A stretch of DNA of 64,000 nucleotides from Pseudomonas canadensis (GCF_000503215.1 NZ_KI628540.1:253030-317029); one strand, 5' to 3'; counted from the stretch's first letter, positions 23,966 to 32,984 are shown. Program-made: numbers and translations. Notes: generated from the sequence alone by a model not told the origin.

Positions 23966-24910
23966 ATGACGATGCTCGACACACGCAAATCCCTCGATGT
24001 CTTTTCCGTGTCCACGATGATGGTCCTGTGCCTGTTATGGGGAGGGCAGCAGGTATTGATCAAACTGGCCGCGCCGCAGCTCGATCCGCTGATGCAATTG
24101 ACAATTCGATATGCCATTTCCGCGCTGATCCTGGGGGGTTACCTGTGGTATCGCCAGGGTGCCGGGCTGTTCAGCGATAACACCGTCGGCGCGGGTATCG
24201 TGGTCGGAATCCTGGTAGCTCTGGAATCGATCTTCATCGCTGAAGGCTTGCGCTACAGCAGTGCCAGCCATATCACCGTGTTTCTGTACACCGGCCCCTT
24301 GTTTGCGAGTTTCGGCCTGCATTTCCTGCGCGAGGAGGAACGTCTCAGTGGCAGCCAATGGTGTTTCGTGGTGCTGGCATTCCTTGGCATCGTCATTACC
24401 TTCATGGGGCGGGGCGACGGTGCCCAAGGCAACACGCTGCTGGGGGATGGGCTCGGGCTGCTGTCCGGAGCCGCTTGGGGGGCCACCACCATTGCAGTGC
24501 GTACGTCGACGCTCGCCAGTGCGCGACCGGAGAAAACCCTGTTTTACCAGGTGAGTATCGCGACGCTGTTGATCTTTCCGCTGACCTTTTTCATGGGCCA
24601 CTCCACCTTTGAAATCGACGGTGCGGTGGTCGCGAACCTGACCTTCCAGACCCTGGTTCTGGTCCTGGGGACCTTCCTGGGCTGGTATTGGCTGCTGACC
24701 AAATACCTTGCGTCACGCCTGTCCGTGCTGCAGCTGTTGACGCCGGTGGCAGGCGTGGCACTGGGGGTGGTGGTCCTCAACGATGCGTTGGACCTGTGGT
24801 TCGTGTGCGGAGCCCTGCTGGTCCTGATTGGCATCCTGGGTGTGAGCGTGCTGGAGGTCCTGAGCGTGCGCCGCGCAGGAGCGACTTCGCGCCTGGTATC
24901 CGAGGCGTGA
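23966..24910 (+). CDS. EamA/DMT-family exporter
   Basis: A 314-residue drug/metabolite transporter with ten hydrophobic helices in two EamA repeats (residues about 18-150 and 165-300). Members export amino acids and related metabolites. The start is at ATG 23966 (a second ATG lies at 23972). The upstream region contains CTTGAACCTA (23928-23937), identical to a sequence in the ridA promoter region. It is followed after 35 bp by the ProC-like gene. A second possible exit route for an amino-acid-like product. Confidence 0.86.
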   Translation: MTMLDTRKSLDVFSVSTMMVLCLLWGGQQVLIKLAAPQLDPLMQLTIRYAISALILGGYLWYRQGAGLFSDNTVGAGIVVGILVALESIFIAEGLRYSSASHITVFLYTGPLFASFGLHFLREEERLSGSQWCFVVLAFLGIVITFMGRGDGAQGNTLLGDGLGLLSGAAWGATTIAVRTSTLASARPEKTLFYQVSIATLLIFPLTFFMGHSTFEIDGAVVANLTFQTLVLVLGTFLGWYWLLTKYLASRLSVLQLLTPVAGVALGVVVLNDALDLWFVCGALLVLIGILGVSVLEVLSVRRAGATSRLVSEA

Positions 24911-24945
24911 TGCCGCTGTTTCCAACGGTCAAGGGTCAAGTCGCT

Positions 24946-25767
24946 ATGGATATGAATGACTGCAAGACAGTGTTGTCCACCCGCATCGGCATTGTCGGCT
25001 CGGGCCACTTGGGGGTCGCCCTGGCCCAAGGGCTGATTGCCGCCGGCTTACCCAGGGCCAACCTGTTGCTCAGCAATCGGCATTCCAGCGCTGCGCGGGG
25101 CAGGCTCAAGAAGGCCGGGCTGGAAGACCGATATGCCGACAACCGGCGAGTCGTCGATGAGTCGCAGTTGATCCTGCTGACCGTAAGGCCTCAGGACTAC
25201 CGGGCGTTGAGCGGGCTGCAGCTCAAGAGCGGCACTGTGCTGGTCTCGTTTATCGCTGGTTTGCCGGTTGAGCGCATCAAGTCCCTGTTCCAGCCGCCTC
25301 CCCAGATCGTCCGTGTCATGGTCAGCGCACCGGATACGATTGCTGGCGCCTGTGCCATCGGCGCGCGTTATGGCGCCGATTCGGCCCTGGTTGATGGGTT
25401 GCTGCGCCGGCTGGGAATCGAACTGATCAACCTGCCATCGGAAGCTGAATTCGACGCCTTTACCGTCTATGGCCCCTGCCTGCCGATTGTTTTGACCTAC
25501 TGCGAGAGCCTGGCCGTCAAGGTGTCCCAGGAAGCCATTGCCAGGGGCGCCACAGCGTGCAACCTGCCGCCCTGGGGCAAGGTGATTGCGTGGGCCAACG
25601 CCGTAAGGCCCCGGGGGCTGGATGACCGTGCCCGGCGCGACTACCTGCACAGCGCCACCACGCCAGGTGGCGTGACGGAAGCATTGCTGGACGCCGTAGG
25701 CGAAGGCTTGACGTTGTCCGACTGTTTCCGCGCCGGTATTGCGCGCAGCCAACGGCTTGCGGGCTGA
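24946..25767 (+). CDS. ProC-like pyrroline-5-carboxylate reductase / imine reductase
   Basis: A 273-residue member of the ProC family. The Rossmann motif GIVGSGHLGVALAQGL is near residue 14, VRPQDYRAL is typical of the family, and the C-terminal TTPGGVTEALLDAV is the ProC signature region. It would reduce a cyclic imine with NAD(P)H. It is probably not the housekeeping ProC, since its neighbours are exporter, methyltransferase and regulators. The start at 24946 is preferred because AAGGG lies at 24931-24935; an in-frame ATG at 24910 overlaps the EamA stop. Confidence 0.85.
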   Translation: MDMNDCKTVLSTRIGIVGSGHLGVALAQGLIAAGLPRANLLLSNRHSSAARGRLKKAGLEDRYADNRRVVDESQLILLTVRPQDYRALSGLQLKSGTVLVSFIAGLPVERIKSLFQPPPQIVRVMVSAPDTIAGACAIGARYGADSALVDGLLRRLGIELINLPSEAEFDAFTVYGPCLPIVLTYCESLAVKVSQEAIARGATACNLPPWGKVIAWANAVRPRGLDDRARRDYLHSATTPGGVTEALLDAVGEGLTLSDCFRAGIARSQRLAG

Positions 25768-25805
25768 GGCTTATTTCCCCACGTGACATCAATCGAGGAT
25801 CGACA

Positions 25806-26465
25806 ATGAAACACACGGCAGAGGAAAGTGCATTGGTGACCGCATCCCACCGGCTCAATGGTGAAAAGGAGGTGCTGCGGGCCTTCTACGATGAATGGGC
25901 GCAAGGCTACGTAGACACCGCTTTTGGTGAGAAGTATGTCGGTCACTGGGTTTGTGCAAAATTGCTGGATGTGGTGGCCCACGCGTTGGTCAAATCGGGG
26001 CGGCCACACAGTGCGCGGATTCTCGATGCCGGGTGTGGTACCGGGTTGGTGGGAGAGCAACTGGCCGGGATCGGCTACGGCGAGATCGATGGCGTCGACC
26101 TGTCCGCCGGCATGGTCGAGCAGGCACGCAAGACCAACGCATACAGTCAGCTTACGGCTGATGTCGACTTGAACGTGCGCAACCCTGCCATCGCGGATGA
26201 TCGCTATGACCTGGTGGTCTGTTGCGGCGTGTTCATCGACGGACATGTGGCCGTCACCGCACTGGACGAACTGCTGCGTGTCGCGCGCAGTTCTGGCTAC
26301 CTGATTGTCAGTACGCGCCAGAGTTACCTGGACCATGAACCTTTTGTCGAGTACGTCGAGCGTTTGGCCGAGGACGGCAAGGTGCGTGTGGTCATGCGTA
26401 TCGAGCGCGGTAACTATATCAACGTCGACACCGCCGATTATTGGGTCCTCGAAAAAACCACCTGA
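25806..26465 (+). CDS. Class I SAM-dependent methyltransferase
   Basis: A 219-residue methyltransferase of the class I Rossmann type. Motif I is ILDAGCGTGLVGEQL near residue 76 and the acidic end of strand 2 is IDGVDLSAGMVEQAR; YDLVVCCGVFIDGHV gives the motif post-II/IV region. It resembles the Williams-Beuren-region/METTL27 type and small-molecule methyltransferases. GAGGAT precedes the ATG. It lies 38 bp after the ProC-like gene and is likely cotranscribed with it. Substrate unknown. Confidence 0.87.
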   Translation: MKHTAEESALVTASHRLNGEKEVLRAFYDEWAQGYVDTAFGEKYVGHWVCAKLLDVVAHALVKSGRPHSARILDAGCGTGLVGEQLAGIGYGEIDGVDLSAGMVEQARKTNAYSQLTADVDLNVRNPAIADDRYDLVVCCGVFIDGHVAVTALDELLRVARSSGYLIVSTRQSYLDHEPFVEYVERLAEDGKVRVVMRIERGNYINVDTADYWVLEKTT

Positions 26466-26502
26466 ACGCCGGCGTCGGCCAGGATGTCTTCGAGGCGCTC
26501 GT

Positions 26503-27504
26503 TCATGCCGGGCTCCGGCTGCGCTGGCGGCTGGCCCCCGGCGGATGGCCGGTAATACGCTTGAACGCACGGCTGAACGCTGCCTGGGAGGTATAGCCCA
26601 GGCGCAGCGCCACTTCTTCGATAGGCAATCGCTCCAGGGTCAGCCACTGGCTGGCCAGGCGCATGCGCAACTCCGTCACGTAGCGCAGGGGCGGGATGCC
26701 CAGGGTGGCCTGGAAGCGCTCGGCGAACACCGAACGGGAAGCATGACAATGCGCCGCCAATTCGGCCACGCTCCAATCGCGACCCGGGTCCTGATGCAGG
26801 ACGAGCAGGGCACCGGCCAGTCGCGTGTCGCGCAGCGCCGCCACCAATCCTGATGCATTACCGCAGGCACATTCCACCCAGCCCCGCACGATCATGGCGG
26901 CGACCACATCGGCCAGGCGCGCGAGGATGCCGGAGTAGCCGATGCGGGCAGCAGACACTTCACGCTCCATCACCGCCAGGATCGGCATCAGGCCGGGGTA
27001 CCGCTGGCCCTGGGCATCGATCAGCATCAAGGCCGGCATCAGACTGCCGAGCCCCTGGAGACTGCCGAGTTCGAACGCCATGCAGGCGCTGAACAGCAAG
27101 GTGCAGGGGGGCGTATCGGGGGACGCATCCACGGCGCAGACGGTATCGCCCAACGCGGTCGCGCCAAAGCCATCGATGTCCTGCACAGGCCTGTCCGCAT
27201 CGGAGGACAGCGCATGGGCGCCGCCGTGGGAGATGAACACCGCATTGCCCGCCGATAACTCAAACAGGCCGCCGTCGTCGGTTCGCAGGGTGGCCGTCCC
27301 TGCGGCCAGGAAGTGGAAGTAGGCGTGTCCGGGTTTGGCCTCAAAGCCCATGCCGAAGCTCGGTCCGGCCTGGATGCGTCGGTACTGCACCCCGCTCAGG
27401 CGCATGCCGCGCAGCAGCTCGTCGATAAGGCCGGAGGACTGATTGAAAGGGGCGACTGTTGTCATGTTCGGGGTTTTGGTCAAAAACTCAAGGGTCTGCA
27501 TCAT
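26503..27504 (-). CDS. AraC-family regulator
   Basis: A 333-residue regulator with an N-terminal cupin-type sensing domain (YFHFLAAGTATLRTDDGGLFELSAG, by landmarks about residues 55-85) and two C-terminal HTH motifs (SRSVFAERFQATLG; IEEVALRLGYTSQAAFSRAFKRITG). The frame start is at 27504; an internal ATG 14 codons in is also possible. It is divergent from the MFS gene at 27567 and very likely controls it. Whether it also acts on the biosynthetic genes is unknown. Confidence 0.9.
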   Translation of the reverse strand: MMQTLEFLTKTPNMTTVAPFNQSSGLIDELLRGMRLSGVQYRRIQAGPSFGMGFEAKPGHAYFHFLAAGTATLRTDDGGLFELSAGNAVFISHGGAHALSSDADRPVQDIDGFGATALGDTVCAVDASPDTPPCTLLFSACMAFELGSLQGLGSLMPALMLIDAQGQRYPGLMPILAVMEREVSAARIGYSGILARLADVVAAMIVRGWVECACGNASGLVAALRDTRLAGALLVLHQDPGRDWSVAELAAHCHASRSVFAERFQATLGIPPLRYVTELRMRLASQWLTLERLPIEEVALRLGYTSQAAFSRAFKRITGHPPGASRQRSRSPA

Positions 27505-27566
27505 AGATCATCCGGATGGGCGAACCTAGACTGGCCGTCGCGCTAATTTTCCGAGGATGTCGTGTG

Positions 27567-28793
27567 ATGAATGATTGTGTAGCCCAAGCCGCTCACTCTG
27601 CCCAAGTTGAGCCCGATGCGCCCGCCTGGATGGCGGTGTTTTCCCTGGCCATGGGGGTATTCGGCTTGTTGACGGCGGAATACCTGCCGGCAAGCTTGTT
27701 GACGCCAATGGCGATGGACCTGGGAGTGTCCGAGGCGCTGGCCGGCCAAGCCGTGACGGTGACGGCAGTGGTGGCGTTGTTTGCCGGGCTGCTGGTGCCC
27801 GGCCTCACGCGTGGGATCGACCGACGCGTGGTGCTACTGGGTTTCTCCCTGCTGATGATTGCGTCAAACCTGTTGGTGGCGTTCTCTTCAAGCCTGGCGG
27901 TATTACTGCTGATGCGTATCCTGCTGGGCGTTGCCCTGGGCGGTTTCTGGAGCATGGCCGCCGCCGTGGCGATGCGCCTGGTGCCAGCGGCGCTGCTGCC
28001 CCGCGCGCTGTCGATCATCTTCAGTGGTATTGCGGTGGGCACGGTGGTTGCTGTGCCGCTGGGCAGCTACCTCGGTGGTCTGTATGGCTGGCGCAGTGCG
28101 TTCGTTGCCGCCGCCGCCGTCGGTGCAGTGACGCTGGCGTTCCAACTGTTCACGCTGCCCCGCCTGGCGCCCTCGGGGACTGCACGCTTGCGCACGGTAC
28201 TGGATGTGCTGCTGCGTCCAGGCATCGCCATCGGCATGTTTGGCTGCGTGCTGGTTCACACCGGGCACTTTGCGCTGTTCACCTACATCCGACCCTTCCT
28301 GGAAAGCACCACGGGGGTGGGGACAGAAGGGTTGGCGTTGATGCTGCTGGGGTTCGGCGCAGCCAACTTCGTCGGCACGCTGCTGGCCGGTTGGATGCTG
28401 GTGCGTTATCCACGTGGCACCTTGGTACTGATGCCGGTATTAGTGGGCGTCGCGGCGCTGGCCCTGGTGTTGCTGCCAGTCTCTCTCCCAGGCCAGGCGT
28501 TGCTGCTGGCGCTGTGGGGCATGGCCTTTGGCGGGGTGCCCGTGGCATGGTCGAACTGGGTGGCCCGCGCCGTGCCGGACCAGGCTGAGAGTGCCGGTGG
28601 CATGGTCGTGGCTTCGGTGCAGTCCGCCATTGCAGCGGGCGCGGCCGGAGGAGGCGCGATGTTCAGTCTCAGTGGCATCAGCGGGGTGTTTCTGGGCGCG
28701 GGTGTACTGATGCTGTTGGCTGCCTTGTTGATTGCGCTGCGGGTACAGGTGCCACGCACCGAGGCAGGCATGGGCGTGGCGCTGCACCTGTGA
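27567..28793 (+). CDS. MFS transporter (DHA1, AraJ/YdhP-like)
   Basis: A 408-residue major facilitator with 12 predicted helices. FGLLTAEYLPASLLTPMA in helix 1 and LLMRILLGVALGGFWSMAA in helix 4 are characteristic of the sugar-efflux/AraJ-YdhP branch of DHA1 exporters. GAGG at 27553-27556 sets ATG 27567; 17 codons upstream are open but lack a ribosome site. It is paired with a divergent AraC regulator, the usual layout for an inducible efflux pump. Confidence 0.88.
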   Translation: MNDCVAQAAHSAQVEPDAPAWMAVFSLAMGVFGLLTAEYLPASLLTPMAMDLGVSEALAGQAVTVTAVVALFAGLLVPGLTRGIDRRVVLLGFSLLMIASNLLVAFSSSLAVLLLMRILLGVALGGFWSMAAAVAMRLVPAALLPRALSIIFSGIAVGTVVAVPLGSYLGGLYGWRSAFVAAAAVGAVTLAFQLFTLPRLAPSGTARLRTVLDVLLRPGIAIGMFGCVLVHTGHFALFTYIRPFLESTTGVGTEGLALMLLGFGAANFVGTLLAGWMLVRYPRGTLVLMPVLVGVAALALVLLPVSLPGQALLLALWGMAFGGVPVAWSNWVARAVPDQAESAGGMVVASVQSAIAAGAAGGGAMFSLSGISGVFLGAGVLMLLAALLIALRVQVPRTEAGMGVALHL

Positions 28794-28839
28794 GCTAGGT
28801 GTCCAGGTGGGGCAGCAACTGGCTGACCAAACCAATCCC

Positions 28840-29203
28840 CAACAAGCAGCACGACGAGGATGCGCTGCTGGCGGCCCAGATCGCCGAGGAAACCAGCGCC
28901 CGGCCTGTTCGCAGCGAACGGGTGGGCGAGGGCGGCGGGATTGAGGTTGACGGCCTGGGCACCGGTATCATGACCGAAAGCAGCTAGATCAATCGCAACC
29001 GTAACCCGGACTGGAGCAAGGCCGAGGTCGAGGCCGAACTCAGCAAGGGCAATCCGGATTTTGCGGCGGGCTACATCAATTACTTCGTGATAAACGGTGC
29101 GGTGATCGCTTCAAAGTTTGGCGACCCGGTAGCGGACCGCAAGGCACTGGACCTGCTGGCCCGGCTCTACCCGGACCGCAAGGTGGTGGCATTCACTGTG
29201 TGA
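28840..29203 (+). pseudogene. Decayed agmatine deiminase/peptidylarginine deiminase-type gene
   Basis: No complete gene fits this gap. One frame read through a TAG at 28985-28987 gives pieces of an agmatine-deiminase-type protein: LLAAQIAEET, then GGGIEVDGLGTGIMTESS, (stop), then INRNRNPDWSKAEVEAEL and a C-terminal part with GYINYFVINGAVIASKFGDP and DRKALDLLARLYPDRKVV. Intact enzymes have GGGIEVDGEGT...TESC at the same place, followed by NRNP. About 100-150 residues between AELSKGN and the C-terminal part, and everything before the first piece, are missing. The gene is therefore dead by truncation, internal deletion and a nonsense codon (TESC to TESS plus stop). Confidence 0.75.
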
Positions 29204-29270
29204 CGAGCCATCAACCTTTGGTTTAGTCTGGAGCGCTTCGCCGATCGCAAACGCCTCTGGAGCCGTCAGC

Positions 29271-30104
29271 ATGACCGATTACGTACCCCCGAAAGTGTGG
29301 ACCTGGGACGCCGAAAATGGCGGCACCTTCGCCAGCATCAACCGCCCGATTGCCGGTGCGACCCATGACCAGGAACTGCCGGTAGGCAAGCACCCGCTGC
29401 AGCTGTATTCCCTGGCCACGCCTAATGGCCAGAAAGTCACGATCCTGCTGGAGGAGTTGCTGGCGCTGGGTCACAGCGGTGCGGAATATGACGCCTGGCT
29501 GATCAAGATCGGCGACGGCGACCAGTTCGGCAGCGGCTTTGTGGGGGTGAATCCGAACTCCAAGATTCCGGCGCTGTTGGATCGCAGCGGCGCCACGCCG
29601 ATTCGCGTATTCGAGTCGGGGGCGATCCTGCAGTACCTGGCCGAGAAGTTCGGTGCGTTCTTCCCCACCGAGCCTGCGGCCCGTGCCGAATGCCTGTCGT
29701 GGCTGTTCTGGCAGATGGGCAGCGCGCCGTATCTGGGCGGTGGGTTCGGGCATTTTTATGCCTATGCGCCGAGCAAGATGGAGTACGCGATCAACCGCTT
29801 CGCCATGGAAACCAAGCGTCAGCTGGACGTGCTCGACCAGCGCCTGGCAGTGAGCGAATACATCGCGGGAGATGAATACACCATCGCCGATATCGCCATC
29901 TGGCCGTGGTATGGCGGGCTGGTCAAAGGTCGCTTGTATGGCGCGGCGGAGTTCCTGTCGGTGCATGAGTACAAGCACGTATTGCGCTGGGCAGACGCGA
30001 TCGAAGCGCGGCCGGCGGTGCAGCGCGGCCGGCGGGTGAATCGGGTGTCCGGTGAGCCCCATGAGCAATTGGCCGAGCGGCATGACGCCAGCGACCTGGA
30101 CTAA
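29271..30104 (+). CDS. yghU: Glutathione S-transferase YghU-like (disulfide-bond oxidoreductase)
   Basis: A 277-residue GST of the Nu class. The long N-terminal arm (VPPKVWTWDAENGGTFASINRPIAGATHD, by landmarks) and LYSLATPNGQKVTILLEELL are typical of YghU/YfcG proteins, which reduce disulfides and organic hydroperoxides using two glutathiones. The C-domain ends IADIAIWPWYGGLV. It stands alone, followed by a REP pair at 30126-30213. Confidence 0.92.
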   Translation: MTDYVPPKVWTWDAENGGTFASINRPIAGATHDQELPVGKHPLQLYSLATPNGQKVTILLEELLALGHSGAEYDAWLIKIGDGDQFGSGFVGVNPNSKIPALLDRSGATPIRVFESGAILQYLAEKFGAFFPTEPAARAECLSWLFWQMGSAPYLGGGFGHFYAYAPSKMEYAINRFAMETKRQLDVLDQRLAVSEYIAGDEYTIADIAIWPWYGGLVKGRLYGAAEFLSVHEYKHVLRWADAIEARPAVQRGRRVNRVSGEPHEQLAERHDASDLD

Positions 30105-30125
30105 AGGCCTGACGCGGTAAGAAAG

Positions 30126-30213
30126 GTGGGAGCGGGCTTGCTCGCGAATGCGGAGTGTCAGTCAACAGATTCATTGGCTGATCCACCGCAATCGCGAGCA
30201 AGCCCGCTCCCAC
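30126..30213. repeat. Paired inverted REP element (REPIN)
   Basis: GTGGGAGCGGGCTTGCTCGC at the left end and its complement at the right end, the same REP type as at 6003-6091, including the GCGGAGTGTCAG extension. It separates the convergent yghU-like and mocB genes. Confidence 0.88.
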
Positions 30214-30235
30214 ATTTGGATTTGTGTATTTCACT

Positions 30236-31162
30236 CTACTTGTAGCGCTGCTCAAACACTGCCACCTGCTCCGGCTTGATCAGTTCAAACGGCACCCACA
30301 CTTCCGACTCAATCGCCTCGCCCTTGATCATTCGCACCGCCGCCTGCACGGCCTGGGTCGCCTGGGCTTTCGGGTCCTGGAATACCGACGCCGTCAGCAA
30401 CCCCCGCTTGATCGCTGCCAGCCCATCGGGCAAGCCATCGATACCCACAATCGCCACTTCACCCTTGGTTTTTCCCGCCTGCTGCAAAGCCATGGCCGCG
30501 CCAATCGCCATTTCATCGTTGTTGGCTACGATGGCATCGAACTGCGTGCCTGCCAGCAGCCAGTTGCTGGTCAGGTCCATGCCCTTGCTGCGTTGCCATT
30601 CGGCGCTTTGCTGCTCGACCATCTTGATACCGGGAAACTCCTTGAGCACCTGTTTGGCGCCCTCGGTGCGGTCATGGGTGGCGTTCTGCGCAAGGTCGCC
30701 CATGATGATCGCCACATTGCCCTTGCCGCCGAGTTTTTCCGCCAGGTAGCGCATCTGCAACTGCCCGGCCTCGATGTCGTTGGAGGCCACGGTGACCACG
30801 CCCTTGGGCAGGGTGCGTTCGTCCGGGTGACGGTTGACGTACACCAGCGGCGTCTTGGCCGCCACGGCAGCACGGGTCATGTTGGCGGTGGCGGCGGTGT
30901 CCACCGGCAGTACGATCACCGCGTCGACCTTCTGGTTGAGGAAGCCTTCGACCTGATTAAGCTGGCGCACCACGTCGCCCTGGGCGTCTTCGAACTGGAT
31001 CTGCACATCCTGCTGCTTGGCGGCCGCTTCCAGGCCGGTGCGCACGTAGGTCATGAAGTTGTCGTCGACCCGGGCAATGCTCACGCCGATGCGATAAGCC
31101 GCGAAGGTCCATTGGCTGAACAGCAGCAACAAGGTGGCAGCAAACAACGAATAGCGATTCAT
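30236..31162 (-). CDS. mocB: Periplasmic inositol/rhizopine-binding protein (MocB-like)
   Basis: A 308-residue type I periplasmic binding protein of the ribose/inositol group. A signal peptide ends near FAAYRIG; LNQVEGFLNQKVDAVIVLPVD, VYVNRHPD and VAIVGIDGLPDGLAAI are typical. No permease or ATPase gene accompanies it, so it must use a transporter encoded elsewhere. It is the third gene of a minus-strand operon after the Gfo/Idh/MocA dehydrogenase and a TIM-barrel protein, the same three families as mocA, mocC and mocB of rhizobial rhizopine catabolism. The symbol is given by family and context, and other inositols remain possible ligands. Confidence 0.8.
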   Translation of the reverse strand: MNRYSLFAATLLLLFSQWTFAAYRIGVSIARVDDNFMTYVRTGLEAAAKQQDVQIQFEDAQGDVVRQLNQVEGFLNQKVDAVIVLPVDTAATANMTRAAVAAKTPLVYVNRHPDERTLPKGVVTVASNDIEAGQLQMRYLAEKLGGKGNVAIIMGDLAQNATHDRTEGAKQVLKEFPGIKMVEQQSAEWQRSKGMDLTSNWLLAGTQFDAIVANNDEMAIGAAMALQQAGKTKGEVAIVGIDGLPDGLAAIKRGLLTASVFQDPKAQATQAVQAAVRMIKGEAIESEVWVPFELIKPEQVAVFEQRYK

Positions 31163-31173
31163 AAGGGTGATCC

Positions 31174-31185
31174 TTTTATTGTTAT
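31174..31185 (-). promoter_or_regulatory. Hfq/Crc-type A-rich motif before mocB
   Basis: Minus-strand ATAACAATAAAA, containing AACAATAA, lies directly before the AGGAT ribosome site of mocB and overlaps the stop codon of the upstream TIM-barrel gene. Confidence 0.55.
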
Positions 31186-31961
31186 AGGGTGAACGCCTGG
31201 CGGAAACGCGCCAGGGCCAGCTCGCTGTCGCCGCTGGCCCAGCCTTCCAGGCCGACCACGCCGCTGTAGCCTATGGCGTGCAAGGCTTTGGCAATGGCCG
31301 GGTAGTGGATTTCACCGGTGCCAGGCTCCTTGCGACCTGGTACATCGGCCACTTGGATTTCACCGATGGCGCTGCCGGCGCGCTGGATCAGTTCGATCAA
31401 ATTTCCTTCGCAGATCTGCGCGTGGTACAGGTCCAAATTCATCTTCAGGTACGGGCTGCCCACGGCCTCGATCAGCGCCAGGGTATCGTCGGCGCGGGCG
31501 AAGGGGGTGCCAGGGTGGTCAACTGCCGTGTTGAGGTTTTCCAGCAGGAACACACGACCGGCGTCTTCCCCCAAGCGGGCGATTTTTTCCAGGGTCTTGC
31601 ATGCGCTCAGCCACATGCGTCCGGTGGTCTGGCTCACCGGTTGTACGGGCAGGCCGCCGTCACCCAGGCCGGTGCCGTGCAGGTTGAGGCTGGGGCAATT
31701 CAGTCGTTCGGCGACCCCTAAGGATTCGCGGGCGCTGTCGAGCAGTTGGCGGATACCGCCGGGGTCGGTGAGGGTACCGCTGATGTAGCCGGTCATGGAG
31801 GTGAAGTCGGCGCCGGTAGCGACCAGGGCGGCGATGTCCTTGTCTGTCCAGTTCCAGATTTCGGCACTGAAGCCCAGCGCATGAATGCGCTGTACGCGCT
31901 CGACAAAGGGCAGGTCGAGAAACACCATCTCCGCGCTGACAGCCAGCTTGAAGGGGCTCAT
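31182..31961 (-). CDS. mocC: TIM-barrel sugar isomerase/epimerase (MocC/Hyi-like)
   Basis: A 259-residue xylose isomerase-like TIM-barrel protein. The hydroxypyruvate isomerase/IolE-type signature is seen: FSAEIWNW near the N-terminus, LNLHGTGLGD, the metal-ligand Glu in FLLENLNTAVDHPG, MNLDLYHAQ and IGEIQVADVPGRKEPGTGEI. It would isomerise or epimerise a keto-inositol derivative. Its ATG overlaps the dehydrogenase stop (ATGA), so the two are translationally coupled. Families and order match MocC of rhizopine catabolism; the reaction itself is not established. Confidence 0.8.
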   Translation of the reverse strand: MSPFKLAVSAEMVFLDLPFVERVQRIHALGFSAEIWNWTDKDIAALVATGADFTSMTGYISGTLTDPGGIRQLLDSARESLGVAERLNCPSLNLHGTGLGDGGLPVQPVSQTTGRMWLSACKTLEKIARLGEDAGRVFLLENLNTAVDHPGTPFARADDTLALIEAVGSPYLKMNLDLYHAQICEGNLIELIQRAGSAIGEIQVADVPGRKEPGTGEIHYPAIAKALHAIGYSGVVGLEGWASGDSELALARFRQAFTL

Positions 31962-32962
31962 ACGGCCACCGCCTTGCCGGTTTCGAATGACTCGATGCAG
32001 GCGCGGGCAATCGCCAATGCCGCACGCGCGTCTTCGCCGCTGGCCAGGGGCTTGGCGCCGCTGCGCAGGCAGTCGACGAAGTGGTTGAGCTCGGCGATAT
32101 AGGCGTCGCGCAACAGGTCGGTGTCCAGGCGCTGGGTGTCGGCCTGGATGCCCTGGGCCAGGTAGCGCACCAGGTCGGAATCGTTGAGGCTGCCCATGCT
32201 GAGCATGCCGGCGCTGCCGAACACTTCGCCGCGCACGTCGTAGCCATACACAGCCTGGAAGTTGGCCTCGGCGGTGGCGATGGCGCCGTTGTCGAAGCGG
32301 ATCGCGACCGCGGCGGTGTCGAGGAAGCCTTTGCTTTTGTATTCGGGCGCGATCAATGCGTCGGCCATCACGTAGACCTGCACCGCCTCCGCGCCAGGGT
32401 TGAGGTAGCGCAGGGTGTCGAAGTCGTGGATCAGGGTTTCCAGGAAGATCACCCATTGCGGCGACTTGGCCGGGTTGTTCAGTGCCGGGTCGCGGGTCAG
32501 CGAGCGCAGCAACTGCGGGGTGCCGATGCGGCCGGCGGCGACATCGAGGTGCGCGGTGCGAAAGCTCTTGGCGAAGCGCCGGTTGAACCCGACTTGCAGC
32601 GGCACTCGCGCATCGGCCGCAGCAGCGATAGCGCGGTCGGCTTCCTCGAGGGTGATGGCCATGGGTTTTTCGCAGAAGATGCCCTTGCCGGCGCGGGCGG
32701 CGCTGATCACCAGCTCTGCGTGGCTGCGGGCGGGGGCGGCGATCAGCACCCCGTCGATGTCCGGGTCGTCGAGCAACTGCTGCGGGTCGGTGTAGACCTT
32801 GCTCACGCCCAGTTCAGCGGCGAGGCGGGCGGCCTGGCCTGGCGTTGGGTCGGCAATCGCTGCCAGGCTGGCACCGGGGATATGCCGCGCGGCGGTCAGG
32901 CCGTGGAAGCTGCCCATGCGGCCGGCACCGATCAAGCCCAGGCGGATGTTCTGTGTACTCAT
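31958..32962 (-). CDS. mocA: Gfo/Idh/MocA inositol/rhizopine dehydrogenase
   Basis: A 334-residue NAD-dependent dehydrogenase of the Gfo/Idh/MocA family. Rossmann motif GLIGAGRMGSFHG at residues 9-21, the EKPMA motif with the conserved Lys, and the IHDFDTLRYL catalytic segment (His/Asp) are intact. It would oxidise an inositol or inosamine at carbon 2. It is first in its operon, behind a clear -24/-12 promoter (33019-33034) and an A-rich Hfq/Crc-type motif that runs into the AAGGGG ribosome site. A general inositol 2-dehydrogenase role is possible; the moc assignment rests on the whole gene set. Confidence 0.85.
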   Translation of the reverse strand: MSTQNIRLGLIGAGRMGSFHGLTAARHIPGASLAAIADPTPGQAARLAAELGVSKVYTDPQQLLDDPDIDGVLIAAPARSHAELVISAARAGKGIFCEKPMAITLEEADRAIAAAADARVPLQVGFNRRFAKSFRTAHLDVAAGRIGTPQLLRSLTRDPALNNPAKSPQWVIFLETLIHDFDTLRYLNPGAEAVQVYVMADALIAPEYKSKGFLDTAAVAIRFDNGAIATAEANFQAVYGYDVRGEVFGSAGMLSMGSLNDSDLVRYLAQGIQADTQRLDTDLLRDAYIAELNHFVDCLRSGAKPLASGEDARAALAIARACIESFETGKAVAV

Positions 32963-32973
32963 GAAATAACCCC

Positions 32974-32984
32974 TTGTTGTTATT
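32974..32984 (-). promoter_or_regulatory. Hfq/Crc-type A-rich motif before mocA
   Basis: Minus-strand AATAACAACAA (AAnAAnAAnAA) immediately upstream of the GGGG of the ribosome site, 12 bases before the start codon of mocA. Confidence 0.62.

Noticed and set aside
32456..32962. Longer version of the MocC-like gene starting at 32456
   Set aside because: The extra 165 codons are a shadow of mocA; the ATGA overlap at 31958-31961 marks the real start.
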